Origin: Ligilactobacillus sp900765635
GTDB lineage: Bacteria; Bacillota; Bacilli; Lactobacillales; Lactobacillaceae
DNA length: 64,000 nt
Assembly: GCF_949152225.1 (NCBI RefSeq)
Contig: NZ_CASCJC010000001.1
Span: forward strand, 186,001-250,000
Direction: 5' to 3'
Position 1 is the first letter of the stretch. Every line of letters starts with the position of its first letter. The position numbers and the translations under genes were made by a program. The notes under the pieces are model-generated. The model was not told the DNA's origin, searched no databases, and worked only from the letters and a program-made list of their open reading frames with translations. Shown one piece after another: positions 34,718-44,243 of the stretch.

Positions 34718-36913
34718 ATGCAACATTTGATTACATTTGATCAAGAAAATAAAATTTTTAATTTAAGCAATGACAAGATTACCTATCTTTTAGGAATCGA
34801 AGAAGGCAATGTTTTAGCACACATTTACTTTGGTAAAAAGGTCAGTGGCTATCATAACCAATTCAAATATCCACGTTTAGACCGTGGTTTTTCAGGAAAT
34901 TTACCCGGATCGCTTGACCGGACTTATTCATTAGATAGTTTGCCACAAGAATATTCAAGTCAAGGTGTGGGCGATTATCGTATTTTGGCGGCTATTATTC
35001 GTCAAGAAAACGGTGCTACTGCTAGTCGTTTTGTTTATCAAGGACACGAAATTTTAGCGGGTAAGCCTAAGTTGGCAGGGTTGCCAGCTGCTTATGTAAA
35101 AGATGACGCAGAAGCACAAACGCTAAAAATTTATTTATTCGATGAAGTTAGCCAAGTTAAATTAGAATTACTTTACACGATTTATGCTAATAGAGCAGTG
35201 ATTACGCGTAGTGTCAAGGCTATTAATGAAGGTACGCAAAATGTAACACTTGAAAAATTAGCCTCACTACAATTGGATATGGTAAAGCCAGATTTAGAAG
35301 TTTTATCTTTACCAGGTGGACATGTTAACGAACGCAATGTCCAACGTGAAAAAGTAGGTTTTGGGATTAAGAAGTTTGCTAGCCGTCGTGGAACAACTAG
35401 CCATCAAATGAATAACTTTATTGCTTTATTAGAACCAAATGCTAGTGAATTTAGTGGTGAAGTTTATGGTTTTGATTTAGTTTATTCTGGTAACCATAGT
35501 ATGGAAGTTCAAAAAGATCCATATGGACAATATCGACTAGTTGCCGGTATCAACGATGAAAACTTTGCATGGATGCTAGAACCTACACAAAGTTTCCAAA
35601 CACCTGAAGTGGTGATGGTTTACTCAGATCAAGGTTTAAATCAGATGAGTCAAACATATCATGCGTTGATTCACGATCGAATCGTACGTAGTAAATTCAA
35701 AAATCAAGAACGTCCAATTTTGGTTAATAACTGGGAAGCAACTTACTTTGACTTTGATGAAAGCAAGTTGCGTCCAATCGTTGATGAAGCCAAGAATTTA
35801 GGAATTGAAATGTTTGTCTTAGATGACGGTTGGTTTGGTCATCGCAACGATGACAATTCATCTTTGGGCGATTGGTATTTAAACAAAGGTAAGTTCCCAG
35901 ATGGCCTCAAAGGTTTTGCCGATTATGTCCATGCTCAAGGTTTGAAATTTGGTTTGTGGTTTGAACCAGAAATGATTTCGCTTGATTCAGACTTGTATCG
36001 TGCACATCCAGATTACATGTTAAAAGTTCCTGGCTATCAACCTTCTCCAGCACGTAATCAATTTGTGTTAGACATGGGCAGAAAAGAAGTACGGCAAAAT
36101 ATCCAACAACAAATGGAAAAGTTGCTAGACCAAGGATTTATCGATTACATCAAGTGGGATATGAACAGACACTTATCGGATGTATATTCTGTTGCTTTAG
36201 CACCAAATCAACAAGGTGAAGTCTTACACCGCTATGTTTTGGGGCTTTATGAAATGTTAGAAGAATTGACGACTAAATACGATAATATCTTGTGGGAAGG
36301 TTGCTCTGGTGGTGGCGGCCGCTTTGATAGTGGTTTTGCTTATTATATGCCACAATCATGGACAAGTGATAACACCGATGCAATCGCACGTTTGAAGATT
36401 CAATATGGAACCTCAATGGTTTATCCAATTTCGACGATGACGTCACATTTATCTGCTGTGCCAAATCATCAAACAGGACGGATTACTCCATTTAATACGC
36501 GGGGAAATATGGCGATGAGTGCGGTCTTTGGTTATGAATTAAACTTGACGCATTTGACGGATGAAGAAAAACAACAAGTTAAACAACAAGTGGCCTTTTA
36601 TAAAGAAATTCGGCCATTAGTGCAATTTGGGACCTTTATTCGCTTGAAGAGCCCATTTGAACAAAATGATGTTGCGTGGATGTTTGTCTCTAAAGATCAA
36701 AAAGAGGCCTTGTTGTTTACCTTTAACATTTTGGCGGATGCACAACCAGAATTTACCTATACCAAGTTGGCGGGCTTACTAGCAGATGCTAAGTACCAAG
36801 ATGTTGAAAGTGGTGCGGTTTATTATGGCGATGAATTGATGAATATCGGTTTATACCAACCTGTTGTCCGACAAGACTTTAGTTCACAATATTATCATTT
36901 CAAGGCTTTGTAA
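34718..36913 (+). CDS. aga: Alpha-galactosidase (GH36)
   Basis: This 731-residue cytoplasmic enzyme releases galactose from melibiose, raffinose and related sugars. The N-terminal super-sandwich domain leads to a TIM barrel with NNWEATYFDFDE, VLDDGWFGHRNDD, SLGDWYLNKGKFPDGL in pieces, the nucleophile YIKWDMNR (Asp), and CSGGGGRFDSG with the acid/base Asp in SWTSDNTDA. The ATG at 34718 (AGAGGTG upstream) is preferred to 34676, which lies about at the transcription start. It is followed after 15 bases by sucrose phosphorylase. The pair could split raffinose to galactose and sucrose and then cleave the sucrose. No dedicated importer is seen in the window. Confidence 0.95.
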   Translation: MQHLITFDQENKIFNLSNDKITYLLGIEEGNVLAHIYFGKKVSGYHNQFKYPRLDRGFSGNLPGSLDRTYSLDSLPQEYSSQGVGDYRILAAIIRQENGATASRFVYQGHEILAGKPKLAGLPAAYVKDDAEAQTLKIYLFDEVSQVKLELLYTIYANRAVITRSVKAINEGTQNVTLEKLASLQLDMVKPDLEVLSLPGGHVNERNVQREKVGFGIKKFASRRGTTSHQMNNFIALLEPNASEFSGEVYGFDLVYSGNHSMEVQKDPYGQYRLVAGINDENFAWMLEPTQSFQTPEVVMVYSDQGLNQMSQTYHALIHDRIVRSKFKNQERPILVNNWEATYFDFDESKLRPIVDEAKNLGIEMFVLDDGWFGHRNDDNSSLGDWYLNKGKFPDGLKGFADYVHAQGLKFGLWFEPEMISLDSDLYRAHPDYMLKVPGYQPSPARNQFVLDMGRKEVRQNIQQQMEKLLDQGFIDYIKWDMNRHLSDVYSVALAPNQQGEVLHRYVLGLYEMLEELTTKYDNILWEGCSGGGGRFDSGFAYYMPQSWTSDNTDAIARLKIQYGTSMVYPISTMTSHLSAVPNHQTGRITPFNTRGNMAMSAVFGYELNLTHLTDEEKQQVKQQVAFYKEIRPLVQFGTFIRLKSPFEQNDVAWMFVSKDQKEALLFTFNILADAQPEFTYTKLAGLLADAKYQDVESGAVYYGDELMNIGLYQPVVRQDFSSQYYHFKAL

Positions 36914-36928
36914 TTGAGGAGAAATCAA

Positions 36929-38371
36929 ATGAGTATCAAAAATGAAACAATGTTGATTACCTATGCAGATAGTCTAGGTAAAAACTTAAAAGAATTAGAT
37001 GAAAATTTAAGTAAATACTTTAAAGGCGCTCTCGGTGGAGTTCATCTTTTACCATTTTTCCCTTCAACAGGTGATAGAGGATTTGCGCCAATTGATTATG
37101 TCGATGTTGACGAAGCTTTTGGAAGTTGGGAAGATGTTGAAAAATTAGGTGAACAATACTATTTGATGTTTGATTTTATGATTAATCATATCTCACGTCA
37201 ATCTAAGTATTATCAAGATTATCAACAAAATAAAGATCAAAGTCCGTATAAAGATTTGTTCTTGAGCTGGGATAAATTTTGGCCAGAGGGTCGCCCAACT
37301 AAAGAAGATGTGGATTTAATTTATAAACGTAAGGATCGTGCACCTAAACAAGAAATCGTGTTTGCTGATGGCACATGCGAAAATCTTTGGAATACTTTTG
37401 GTGAAGAACAAATCGATTTAGATGTCAGAAAAGACGTGACTAAGGAATTCATCAAAAAAACATTATTGAGTTTGATTGAACATAAAGCTAGTGTGATTCG
37501 TTTGGATGCATTTGCTTATGCTGTCAAAAAGTTAGACACCAATGATTTCTTTGTTGAACCAGAAATCTGGGAATTATTAGATTATGTCAGAGACATCACA
37601 AAGGCAAAGGGCTGTGAATTATTACCAGAAATTCATGAACATTACACGATTCAAGCTAAGATTACCGAACATGACTATTTTGTCTATGACTTTGCCTTGC
37701 CGATGGTTGTTTTATATTCGCTTTATAGCGGTAAGACGAATCGTTTGGTCAAGTGGCTTAAGATGAGTCCAATGAAACAATTCACGACGCTTGATACACA
37801 CGATGGTATTGGGGTAGTCGATGTTCGTGATATTTTAACGCAAGACGAAGTTGATTTTTCTGTCAATGAATTATACAAGATTGGGGCAAACGTAAAACGT
37901 AAATACTCTAGTGCAGAATATAATAATTTAGATATTTATCAAATTAACTCGACATATTACTCGGCTTTAGGCGATGACGATGCCAAGTATTTCATGAGTC
38001 GCTTGTTACAAGTCTTTGCGCCTGGTATTCCACAAGTCTATTATGTTGGCTTATTGGCAGGTAAAAATGATATTGAATTGTTAGAAAAGACCAAAGAAGG
38101 CAGAAACATCAATCGCCACTATTATACAAGTGATGAAATTGCAACCGAGGTTAAACGTCCAGTCGTAGCGGCTTTGTTGAACTTGTTGCGCTTTAGAAAT
38201 CAAACACCAGCCTTTGATTTGGAAGGTTCTATCGATGTACAAGCACCAAGTGAACACGAAATTACAATCGTACGAAGCAACAAAGATGCAAGTGATCAAG
38301 TTAGCTTGACAGCTAACTTGCAGACATTAGAATATACCGTTAAACACAACGGCCAAGTTGTAGTGTTTTAA
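36929..38371 (+). CDS. gtfA: Sucrose phosphorylase (GH13)
   Basis: This enzyme splits sucrose with phosphate into glucose-1-phosphate and fructose, saving one ATP. The 480-residue protein matches the GtfA class in length and sequence: LITYADSLGKNLKEL, HLLPFFPSTGDRGFAPIDY in pieces, FDFMINHISRQS, VIRLDAFAYAVKK (nucleophile Asp), LLPEIHEHY (acid/base Glu) and TLDTHDGIGVVD. The ATG at 36929 has GAGGAG upstream; the upstream TTG at 36914 lies in that site. It follows the alpha-galactosidase and ends in a terminator, so the operon is aga-gtfA. Confidence 0.95.
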   Translation: MSIKNETMLITYADSLGKNLKELDENLSKYFKGALGGVHLLPFFPSTGDRGFAPIDYVDVDEAFGSWEDVEKLGEQYYLMFDFMINHISRQSKYYQDYQQNKDQSPYKDLFLSWDKFWPEGRPTKEDVDLIYKRKDRAPKQEIVFADGTCENLWNTFGEEQIDLDVRKDVTKEFIKKTLLSLIEHKASVIRLDAFAYAVKKLDTNDFFVEPEIWELLDYVRDITKAKGCELLPEIHEHYTIQAKITEHDYFVYDFALPMVVLYSLYSGKTNRLVKWLKMSPMKQFTTLDTHDGIGVVDVRDILTQDEVDFSVNELYKIGANVKRKYSSAEYNNLDIYQINSTYYSALGDDDAKYFMSRLLQVFAPGIPQVYYVGLLAGKNDIELLEKTKEGRNINRHYYTSDEIATEVKRPVVAALLNLLRFRNQTPAFDLEGSIDVQAPSEHEITIVRSNKDASDQVSLTANLQTLEYTVKHNGQVVVF

Positions 38372-38377
38372 GGTCTT

Positions 38378-38405
38378 AAAAGCTAGCTTCAAGCTGGCTT
38401 TTTTT
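38378..38405 (+). terminator. Terminator of the aga-gtfA operon
   Basis: AAAAGCTAGCTT and AAGCTGGCTTTT form a stem with one wobble, followed by more T residues, seven bases past the stop. Confidence 0.82.
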
Positions 38406-38480
38406 GTTGGTTTGCATGAAAGCGGAATTATAATATAATTTTAAAAAATTAGCTTTGTTTAGAAAGGGATTTAGGGGAAG

Positions 38481-40468
38481 ATGAAAAAAGCAATACCTTT
38501 TTTATTTGAGGGAGATTATAATCCTGAACAATGGCCTAAAGAAACCTGGGCAAACGATTTGGAGGTCTTTAAGCAAGCTCAAATTAATTCGGCTTCGATC
38601 AATATTTTTGCATGGGATAGTTTACAGCCTGCCGAAGATGTTTATGATTTTTCACAACTTGACGAAATCATGGACAACTTGAGTTGAGCTGACTTTAAGA
38701 TAGTTTTAGCGACAGCGACAGCCGCGATACCGGCATGGATGTTTAAAAAGTGTCCAGATGTTGGGAGAGTTGATTATCAAGGAAGACGCCATGTGTTTGG
38801 GCAACGTCATAATTTTTGTCCGCATAGCTCGCATTATCGACGTTTTGCACAAAAAATGGTTGCACAACTAGCTAAGCGTTACGCAGCTAATCCACAACTG
38901 GTCAACTGGCACATTAACAATGAATATGGGGGGATGTGTTATTGTGAACATTGCCGGCAAGCGTTTGTTGCGTGGTTAAAAAACAAATACCAAACCTTAG
39001 ACAACTTAAATCAAGCCTGGAATGCTAAGTTTTGGGCACATACCATTCATGATTGGGATGAAATAGTGGTTCCTAATGAATTAAGCGAAGAAGCCGGGAA
39101 CCAAACAGCTTTCGGAGCGATTTCATTGGATTATCGGCATTTCCAAGCGGCAAGTTTGTTAGAGTGTTATTTGTTAGAAAAAGCTGAAATCGAAAAATAT
39201 GATACTGCAACACCGATTACGACTAATTTTCATGGTGTGCCAAATAACGATATTGATTATTTTAAATGGACTAAACACCAAGATGTCATCTCATATGATA
39301 GCTATCCGCAATATGATACACCCGCTCATGAGACGGCCTTTTGGTTTGATTTGATGCGCGGGTTAGGTGCGGGTAAGCCGTTTATGCTGATGGAATCAAC
39401 ACCAGGTCAAGTCAACTGGCAAGCTTATAGTCCGCTCAAACGTCCTGGACAGATGTTTACGCAAAGTTTGCAAGCCATCGCGCATGGAGCAGATACGGTG
39501 CAATATTTCCAATTGAAACAATCGATTGGAGCCCAAGAAAAATTTCATGGCGCAGTCATTGCGCATAGTCAGCGGACGGATACACGAGTTTTCAAGGAAA
39601 TTCAACGCCTCGGTCAAATGCTAGCGCGGCTTGTACAACTTTTAAAGATAGCCAAGTGCAAGCCAAGGTTGCCGTACTTTTTGATTGGGAAAACATGTGG
39701 GCCTTACAATATATGGCAGGTATTAGACAAGATATTGACTATGTCAAAATCGTTCAAACTTATTATCGTCATTTTTATGAGTAAAACATCACCGTTGATG
39801 TGATTGGAAATACAAATGATTTTAGTGCGTATGATTTAGTTGTTGCCCCTGTGTTATACATGGTTTCATCGCAACTTAAACAAAAACTAAGTGATTATAT
39901 TGCAAATGGTGGGAACTTGATGACGACTTATTTATCTGGTTTAGTCGATCAAAATGATAATGTATATCTAGGCGGTTATCCAGAGGCTTTGCGTGAATTG
40001 ACTGGCATCTGGGTTGAAGAAAACGATGTTGTGGTGCCTAAACAAACTATCTGGGTAGATTATCAAGGTCAAAAGTATCCGACTGAATTATTGTGTGATT
40101 TGGTTCATCCACAAGAAACCGAGGTTTTAGCAACATATGCTAGTGAGTTTTATGCGGGCATGGCGGCCACTACTAAAAATAACTTTGGCAAAGGGAAAGT
40201 CTGGTATTTTACCAGTCAATTCGCAGATGAAATGTTGGTTAAATTAGTGACTACCATTAGTGATGAGCTAGCCTTGCCACGTATGATGCAAAGCAAAACA
40301 AAGCTAGAGATAATCCAACGTGTCAAAGCTGAGATAAAACTAACCTTCATCTTAAATCCAACGGCCAACAGGCAAGTCGTGCCAGCTGAATTTATCGGAC
40401 GAACAGATTTATTAAGCCAACAGCCTGTTTTGGGTAGTTTAGAAAGTTGGCAAGCGGTGATTATTTAA
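38481..40468 (+). pseudogene. GH42 beta-galactosidase, inactivated by two stops and a frameshift
   Basis: The stretch spells a full GH42 enzyme of about 660 residues: GDYNPEQWPKETW at the start, PAWMFKKCPDVGRVDYQGRRH in pieces, the acid/base WHINNEYGG, and the nucleophile LMESTPGQVNW. It has an in-frame TGA at 38685-38687 (after MDNLS), a one-base loss near 39636-39640 (frame changes to TFKDSQVQAKVAVLFDWENM in pieces), and an in-frame TAA at 39782-39784 (after YYRHFYE). The nonsense codons cannot be homopolymer errors, so loss is genuine. A ribosome site and TATAAT lie upstream, so RNA may still be made. Lactose use through this enzyme is lost. Confidence 0.93.
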
Positions 40469-40470
40469 TA

Positions 40471-40518
40471 AAAAAAGAACTGAAACGATAAAATATTTTA
40501 TCATTTCAGTTCTTTTTT
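40471..40518. terminator. Bidirectional terminator after the GH42 remnant and the MFS gene
   Basis: AAAGAACTGAAACGATAAAA and TTTTATCATTTCAGTTCTTT pair with one mismatch, flanked by A and T runs. It serves the converging MFS gene. Confidence 0.85.
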
Positions 40519-41684
40519 TAACCAATTTTATCAAACCGTTCAACATACAGCATACAAGCGGTCATTGCGATACTTGCAAGCAATAAACAAGCGATTGAAA
40601 AGGTCCATGAATGAAAGATTTCAAAGCCATAACCAAATAAAAATGGACCGACTGCTGCTAGTAAGTAGCCACCTGTTTGAGCCATGCCAGATAGTTTGGC
40701 AGTTTTGTGAGGATCGGTGGTTTTTAAAGAAAAGGTTGTCATAAGATATGGGAATAACGCTCCTACAGATGCGCCGATTAAACAGTTGATTAACAACCAA
40801 TAACCAAAGCTAGCTTGTTGGAAAAATAAGGCTGCAATTCCGATGATACCCAATAAACAAAAGCCTCCCATGATTGTACGTCGTAATTTAGCGCTGACAT
40901 GTGCAACGAGATTTGGTAAAAACATCGATAATGGTAGGCTGATTAAGGAGTAAACACCAGACAATGTTCCAGCAGTAGCATGTGAAAGTCCAGCATTAGA
41001 AGCCATCGTAGGTAACCAGGTTAACCCGGTGTAAAAGAGCATTGATTGAAAGCCCCCAAAGATTAGCAAGACCCAAGCAACTTTATTCTTCCAAAACGAA
41101 GAAGTTGTTTTTTGCTTGGAATTAACACTTAGTTTGTGATTGAATTTGACGTTTGGTAGCCAAACCACAAAACTTAGACAAATTAAGACGGTTAAAACTA
41201 AGATGAGAATCTTCCAAGATGATGCTTGAGTAATAGGAACAGCTAAAGATGAGGCGACTGCAGCAGAAATTCCCATCGATGTCGTGTAAAGTGTCGTATA
41301 TTGACCGATTTTATGTGGGAAATATGCTGTTACGATACTAGGCATCAAGACGTTTAAAACAGCAATGCCAGCACCAATCATAGCAGTTCCTAAATAAAGT
41401 GTTGGCACACTTAAAGTACGAATAAATGAGCCAACAGCCATCAAAAACAATACTAAACTAAACGACCATTCGATACCGATTCTTTGTGCAAGTTTAGGTG
41501 CAAAAGATGACACCAAAGCAAACATCAATAATGGAATTGTCGTTAATGTTCCCAATGAACTGACTGGTACGTTTAAACCAGCAGCGACTTCCGTTAAAAT
41601 TGAAGGAATCGTTGTGAAGGGAATTCTTAGCATCGCAGCTACTAAAATAATCCCTGGAATTAAAAATTTTGATTTTTTTAACAT
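40518..41684 (-). CDS. MFS transporter, CynX/NimT-like
   Basis: This 388-residue twelve-helix major facilitator protein resembles the CynX/NimT (cyanate and 2-nitroimidazole) permease group. It starts PGIILVAAMLRIPFTTIPSIL in pieces. FVMWLP-like loops, a mid-protein break near residue 195 (basic, KQKTTSSFWKNK), and SGMAQTGGYLLAAVGPFLFG follow. The name of the group says little about substrate; many members export small organic compounds. AGAGG lies upstream of the ATG. It lies 70 bases downstream of the purine phosphoribosyltransferase with its own site, so it may be read from that operon or separately. Confidence 0.85.
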   Translation of the reverse strand: MLKKSKFLIPGIILVAAMLRIPFTTIPSILTEVAAGLNVPVSSLGTLTTIPLLMFALVSSFAPKLAQRIGIEWSFSLVLFLMAVGSFIRTLSVPTLYLGTAMIGAGIAVLNVLMPSIVTAYFPHKIGQYTTLYTTSMGISAAVASSLAVPITQASSWKILILVLTVLICLSFVVWLPNVKFNHKLSVNSKQKTTSSFWKNKVAWVLLIFGGFQSMLFYTGLTWLPTMASNAGLSHATAGTLSGVYSLISLPLSMFLPNLVAHVSAKLRRTIMGGFCLLGIIGIAALFFQQASFGYWLLINCLIGASVGALFPYLMTTFSLKTTDPHKTAKLSGMAQTGGYLLAAVGPFLFGYGFEIFHSWTFSIACLLLASIAMTACMLYVERFDKIG

Positions 41685-41754
41685 AACTAACTGACCTCTG
41701 TTTTTTAAAATACCTTTCCAATTATACTAAAAAACAGGTTAAAACAAAACTAGG

Positions 41755-42315
41755 CTAAATTTTTGCTCCACTAGCATTGAATAGTGGCAGATGTTCAAGA
41801 TAAGAAATATCCGTGCGTTTGTTGGCATCTCCTTCAGCTAAGACAGCTATCTTAGTTTGCAATGTAACGTTGGCTTTCTTGAGGAGTTCTGTCGCAGCTG
41901 CTAATGATCCACCGGTGCTGATGACATCGTCGACTAAGACAACTTTTTTTCCTGCTAAAAAAGTTGCATCGTTTTTATCTAAGACAAGTTTTTGTTGATT
42001 AGTGGTCGTAATTGATTGGACATTAACACATAATGGCTCTTGCATGTAGCTTTTGATGGATTTGCGTAAAACAACATATCGATCATGCCCCAATAGCAAG
42101 GCAAGTTCATGCGTTAAGGGGATTCCTTTGCTTTCGAGGGTAACTAATGCTTGGCAATCTGTAGGGATTTTTTTAACGAGTTCTTTAGCAACAGCATGTG
42201 TTAGTTGTGCGTCACCTAGCATTACAAAAGAAGCGATGGTTAAATCTGTTGAAATAGGTAAGAGCGGTAATTTACGAGTTAATCCTGCTATGTTGAGTGT
42301 GTAAGTTTGTGACAT
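41755..42315 (-). CDS. Purine phosphoribosyltransferase family protein
   Basis: This 186-residue cytoplasmic enzyme is predicted to join a free purine base to PRPP. The PRPP loop VVLVDDVISTGGSLAAA is clear, and LVTLESKGIPLTHELALLLG (flap and base region) resembles adenine/xanthine phosphoribosyltransferases. The length fits Xpt/Apt-like proteins. The ATG at 42315 has GGGGG upstream. It starts 3 bases after the NCS2 permease gene, so the permease imports the base and this enzyme traps it. Which base (adenine, guanine or xanthine) is not decidable. PurBox-like sites lie before the permease gene. Confidence 0.87.
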   Translation of the reverse strand: MSQTYTLNIAGLTRKLPLLPISTDLTIASFVMLGDAQLTHAVAKELVKKIPTDCQALVTLESKGIPLTHELALLLGHDRYVVLRKSIKSYMQEPLCVNVQSITTTNQQKLVLDKNDATFLAGKKVVLVDDVISTGGSLAAATELLKKANVTLQTKIAVLAEGDANKRTDISYLEHLPLFNASGAKI

Positions 42316-42317
42316 AA

Positions 42318-43394
42318 TTAAGCCCCCAATCCAAGTAACGGTAAAATAAATTTTAAACAACCACCGGCAAGTAAGCCCGCAAAAGGATCAATCAAAGCAG
42401 TGACAATCATTGTTAAAGCAGCGATAGTCGGATTAGGACTTGCTAATGAGCTAGTGGCATTTTCTGGGAAAGTGACAAAAGCACCTAAGACAAATAAAAA
42501 ACCTGCAATAGAAGAACTAGGAACAAAGCGTCCAATTTTAGGCAACCATCCTGCCAAAAGAATTACCGCCATAATTAACATCATCATGATACCTGCAATT
42601 ACTGGTTCAGGCGCACTAGCCGTAGCTGAGATGATGGTTTCAACCGGCGCACCGCCAAGTAAACTAGTTCCCAGGTCTGCCAAAGCTTGTGTGCTAGTTA
42701 ATAAATTTAAATTGACAGGGTTAGGTTTAACACCTGTCATTTGACCGGTGATTAAGCCATAAGAAAGGTTAGCGCCGATGTTAAGGCAAGCTAGGCTTAA
42801 GGCGCCCCGCATTACCGTAGGATTAAATATCGGCTTAGTAAAAATGAAGCGGCGTGCGGTTACGTATTCAGGAAGTTTGGCATTATATTTTTCGATGACT
42901 ACCGCAAATAAACTTGTACCTATCACGGATAAACAGATGGTCCAAACTAAATCGTGGCTAATAATATAAGTCAAAAGAGCGATACTAAAAGAAACCCAGC
43001 CGCTTTTTTGTGGTCCTTTACACATCTCTAGCGAAATTTTGGCTAGCATGATTCCAACACCAGCCATCATAGCATTGATGATATCATTGCCTAAAAAATT
43101 AACTATCTTAGTTAATGTCCCACTTAATCCAATTGCTAACATGATAAGTGAACCGCCAAAAATAATCGATGTTCGTTCGCGAATGTTTTGTCCAAGTTTA
43201 CCTGTGAGCGCTAAAGATTCAGCTTGAAATGAAAGTGGAGCAACTGATTGGAAAATACCATTAATTGCTGAAGCGAAAATAAAAGAAAAAGTGGTAGGAA
43301 AAACTGCAAAACCAAGTGTCATAGCCATGATTCCTTGAGGGATGCCATTTAAGACAACACCAATAGCGGCCATTAAATCAGCTAACCAATCCAA
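42318..43394 (-). CDS. NCS2-family purine base permease
   Basis: This protein of about 358 residues has roughly ten or more helices of the nucleobase:cation symporter-2 (AzgA/PbuG-like) type. LAALSxxxG-like and GAPVETIISATASAPEPVIAG in pieces are seen, along with the helix motif SFQAESLALTGKLGQNIRERTSIIFGG in pieces. The start is uncertain: the frame is open to 43481, but the TTG at 43394 with AAAAGGA nearby fits the promoter at 43425-43453. It is shorter than the 430-residue norm, so the first helix may be atypical. It is coupled to the phosphoribosyltransferase. Confidence 0.78.
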   Translation of the reverse strand: MDWLADLMAAIGVVLNGIPQGIMAMTLGFAVFPTTFSFIFASAINGIFQSVAPLSFQAESLALTGKLGQNIRERTSIIFGGSLIMLAIGLSGTLTKIVNFLGNDIINAMMAGVGIMLAKISLEMCKGPQKSGWVSFSIALLTYIISHDLVWTICLSVIGTSLFAVVIEKYNAKLPEYVTARRFIFTKPIFNPTVMRGALSLACLNIGANLSYGLITGQMTGVKPNPVNLNLLTSTQALADLGTSLLGGAPVETIISATASAPEPVIAGIMMMLIMAVILLAGWLPKIGRFVPSSSIAGFLFVLGAFVTFPENATSSLASPNPTIAALTMIVTALIDPFAGLLAGGCLKFILPLLGLGA

Positions 43395-43424
43395 AATAAG
43401 CACATCCTTTTTATATGATATGTT

Positions 43425-43490
43425 CGTTATATCAGAAAAATAAAGCCTAGTCAATCTCATTTTTACGTTAAAAACGAACAAAAAACGAAC
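43425..43490 (-). promoter_or_regulatory. Promoter with PurBox-like sites for the purine permease operon
   Basis: Minus strand: TTGACT (43448-43453), 17 bases, TATAAC (43425-43430). A PurBox-like TAACGAACA overlaps the -10 (about 43421-43430), and two more, GTTCGTTTT units on the minus strand (ACGAAC at 43474-43479 and 43485-43490), lie upstream. The Gram-positive PurR consensus core is CCGAAC; here it is ACGAAC. The arrangement and the gene function suggest PurR control. Confidence 0.6.
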
Positions 43491-43610
43491 TATAGAGAAA
43501 TAAAAAATGGATTAGTACGTTTTTATCAAAGGTGAAGTGAACTTTTTTATGGGGTGCATTTGTTAAAAAATAATGTTAAACTTTGAAAAAAAGATTTAAG
43601 GAGAAAATAG

Positions 43611-44243
43611 ATGGCACGTACACAAAAGCAAAGAATGTTGGCGCAAGAATTATATATTGCGGCTGATCCAACATTAAAAAAAGAAGCTAAACAAGCCAAG
43701 ATGTTGTTGCATCGCTTTAATCAGCTTGCACCAGAACATTTTTCTAAACAACAAGAGTTGCTTAAGCAATTGTTAGGCAAAGTGGGGCAAAATTACTATA
43801 TTGAACCGCCGTTTTATTGTGATTATGGCCAAAACACCTATATTGGTGAAAATTTTTATGCCAATACTAATGCGATCTTTTTGGACGTTGCTAAGATTAC
43901 GATTGGGGATAATGTGATGTTTGGACCGCGCGTGAGTTTATATACGGCAGGTCATCCACTTGATCCAGATGTTAGAAATATAGGGTTAGAATTTGGTAAA
44001 GAGATAAAAATTGGCGATAATGTATGGTTGGGTGGTAATGTTGTAGTTTGTCCAGGAGTGACAATTGGTGCAAATAGTGTGATTGGGGCAGGCTCGGTTG
44101 TTACTAAAGATATTGCTAAAAACTCCATAGCAGTTGGTAATCCGTGCAAAGTATTACGTAAGTTAAATCAAAAAGATCGCGAATATTGGCAAAGCCAGCG
44201 CCAAGATTATATCGCAGAAATGGGCGCATTTATTAGCGATTAA
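43611..44243 (+). CDS. Maltose/galactoside O-acetyltransferase family protein
   Basis: This 210-residue trimeric left-handed beta-helix acetyltransferase uses acetyl-CoA to acetylate a sugar. The hexapeptide core is seen (YCDYGQNTYIGENFYANTN in pieces, IGDNVMFGPRVSLYTAGHPLD with the catalytic His, EIKIGDNVWLGGNVVVCPGV in pieces, IGANSVIGAGSVVTKDI), and an N-terminal Mac domain with YIAADPTLKKEAKQAK. AAGGAG precedes the ATG. Its end overlaps the converging phosphatase gene by 11 bases. The real substrate may be other than maltose. Confidence 0.92.
   Translation: MARTQKQRMLAQELYIAADPTLKKEAKQAKMLLHRFNQLAPEHFSKQQELLKQLLGKVGQNYYIEPPFYCDYGQNTYIGENFYANTNAIFLDVAKITIGDNVMFGPRVSLYTAGHPLDPDVRNIGLEFGKEIKIGDNVWLGGNVVVCPGVTIGANSVIGAGSVVTKDIAKNSIAVGNPCKVLRKLNQKDREYWQSQRQDYIAEMGAFISD

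Noticed and set aside
43395..43610. A purine riboswitch before the purine permease
   Set aside because: The conserved purine-aptamer core bases and its three-stem layout are not visible; PurBox-like protein sites fit better.
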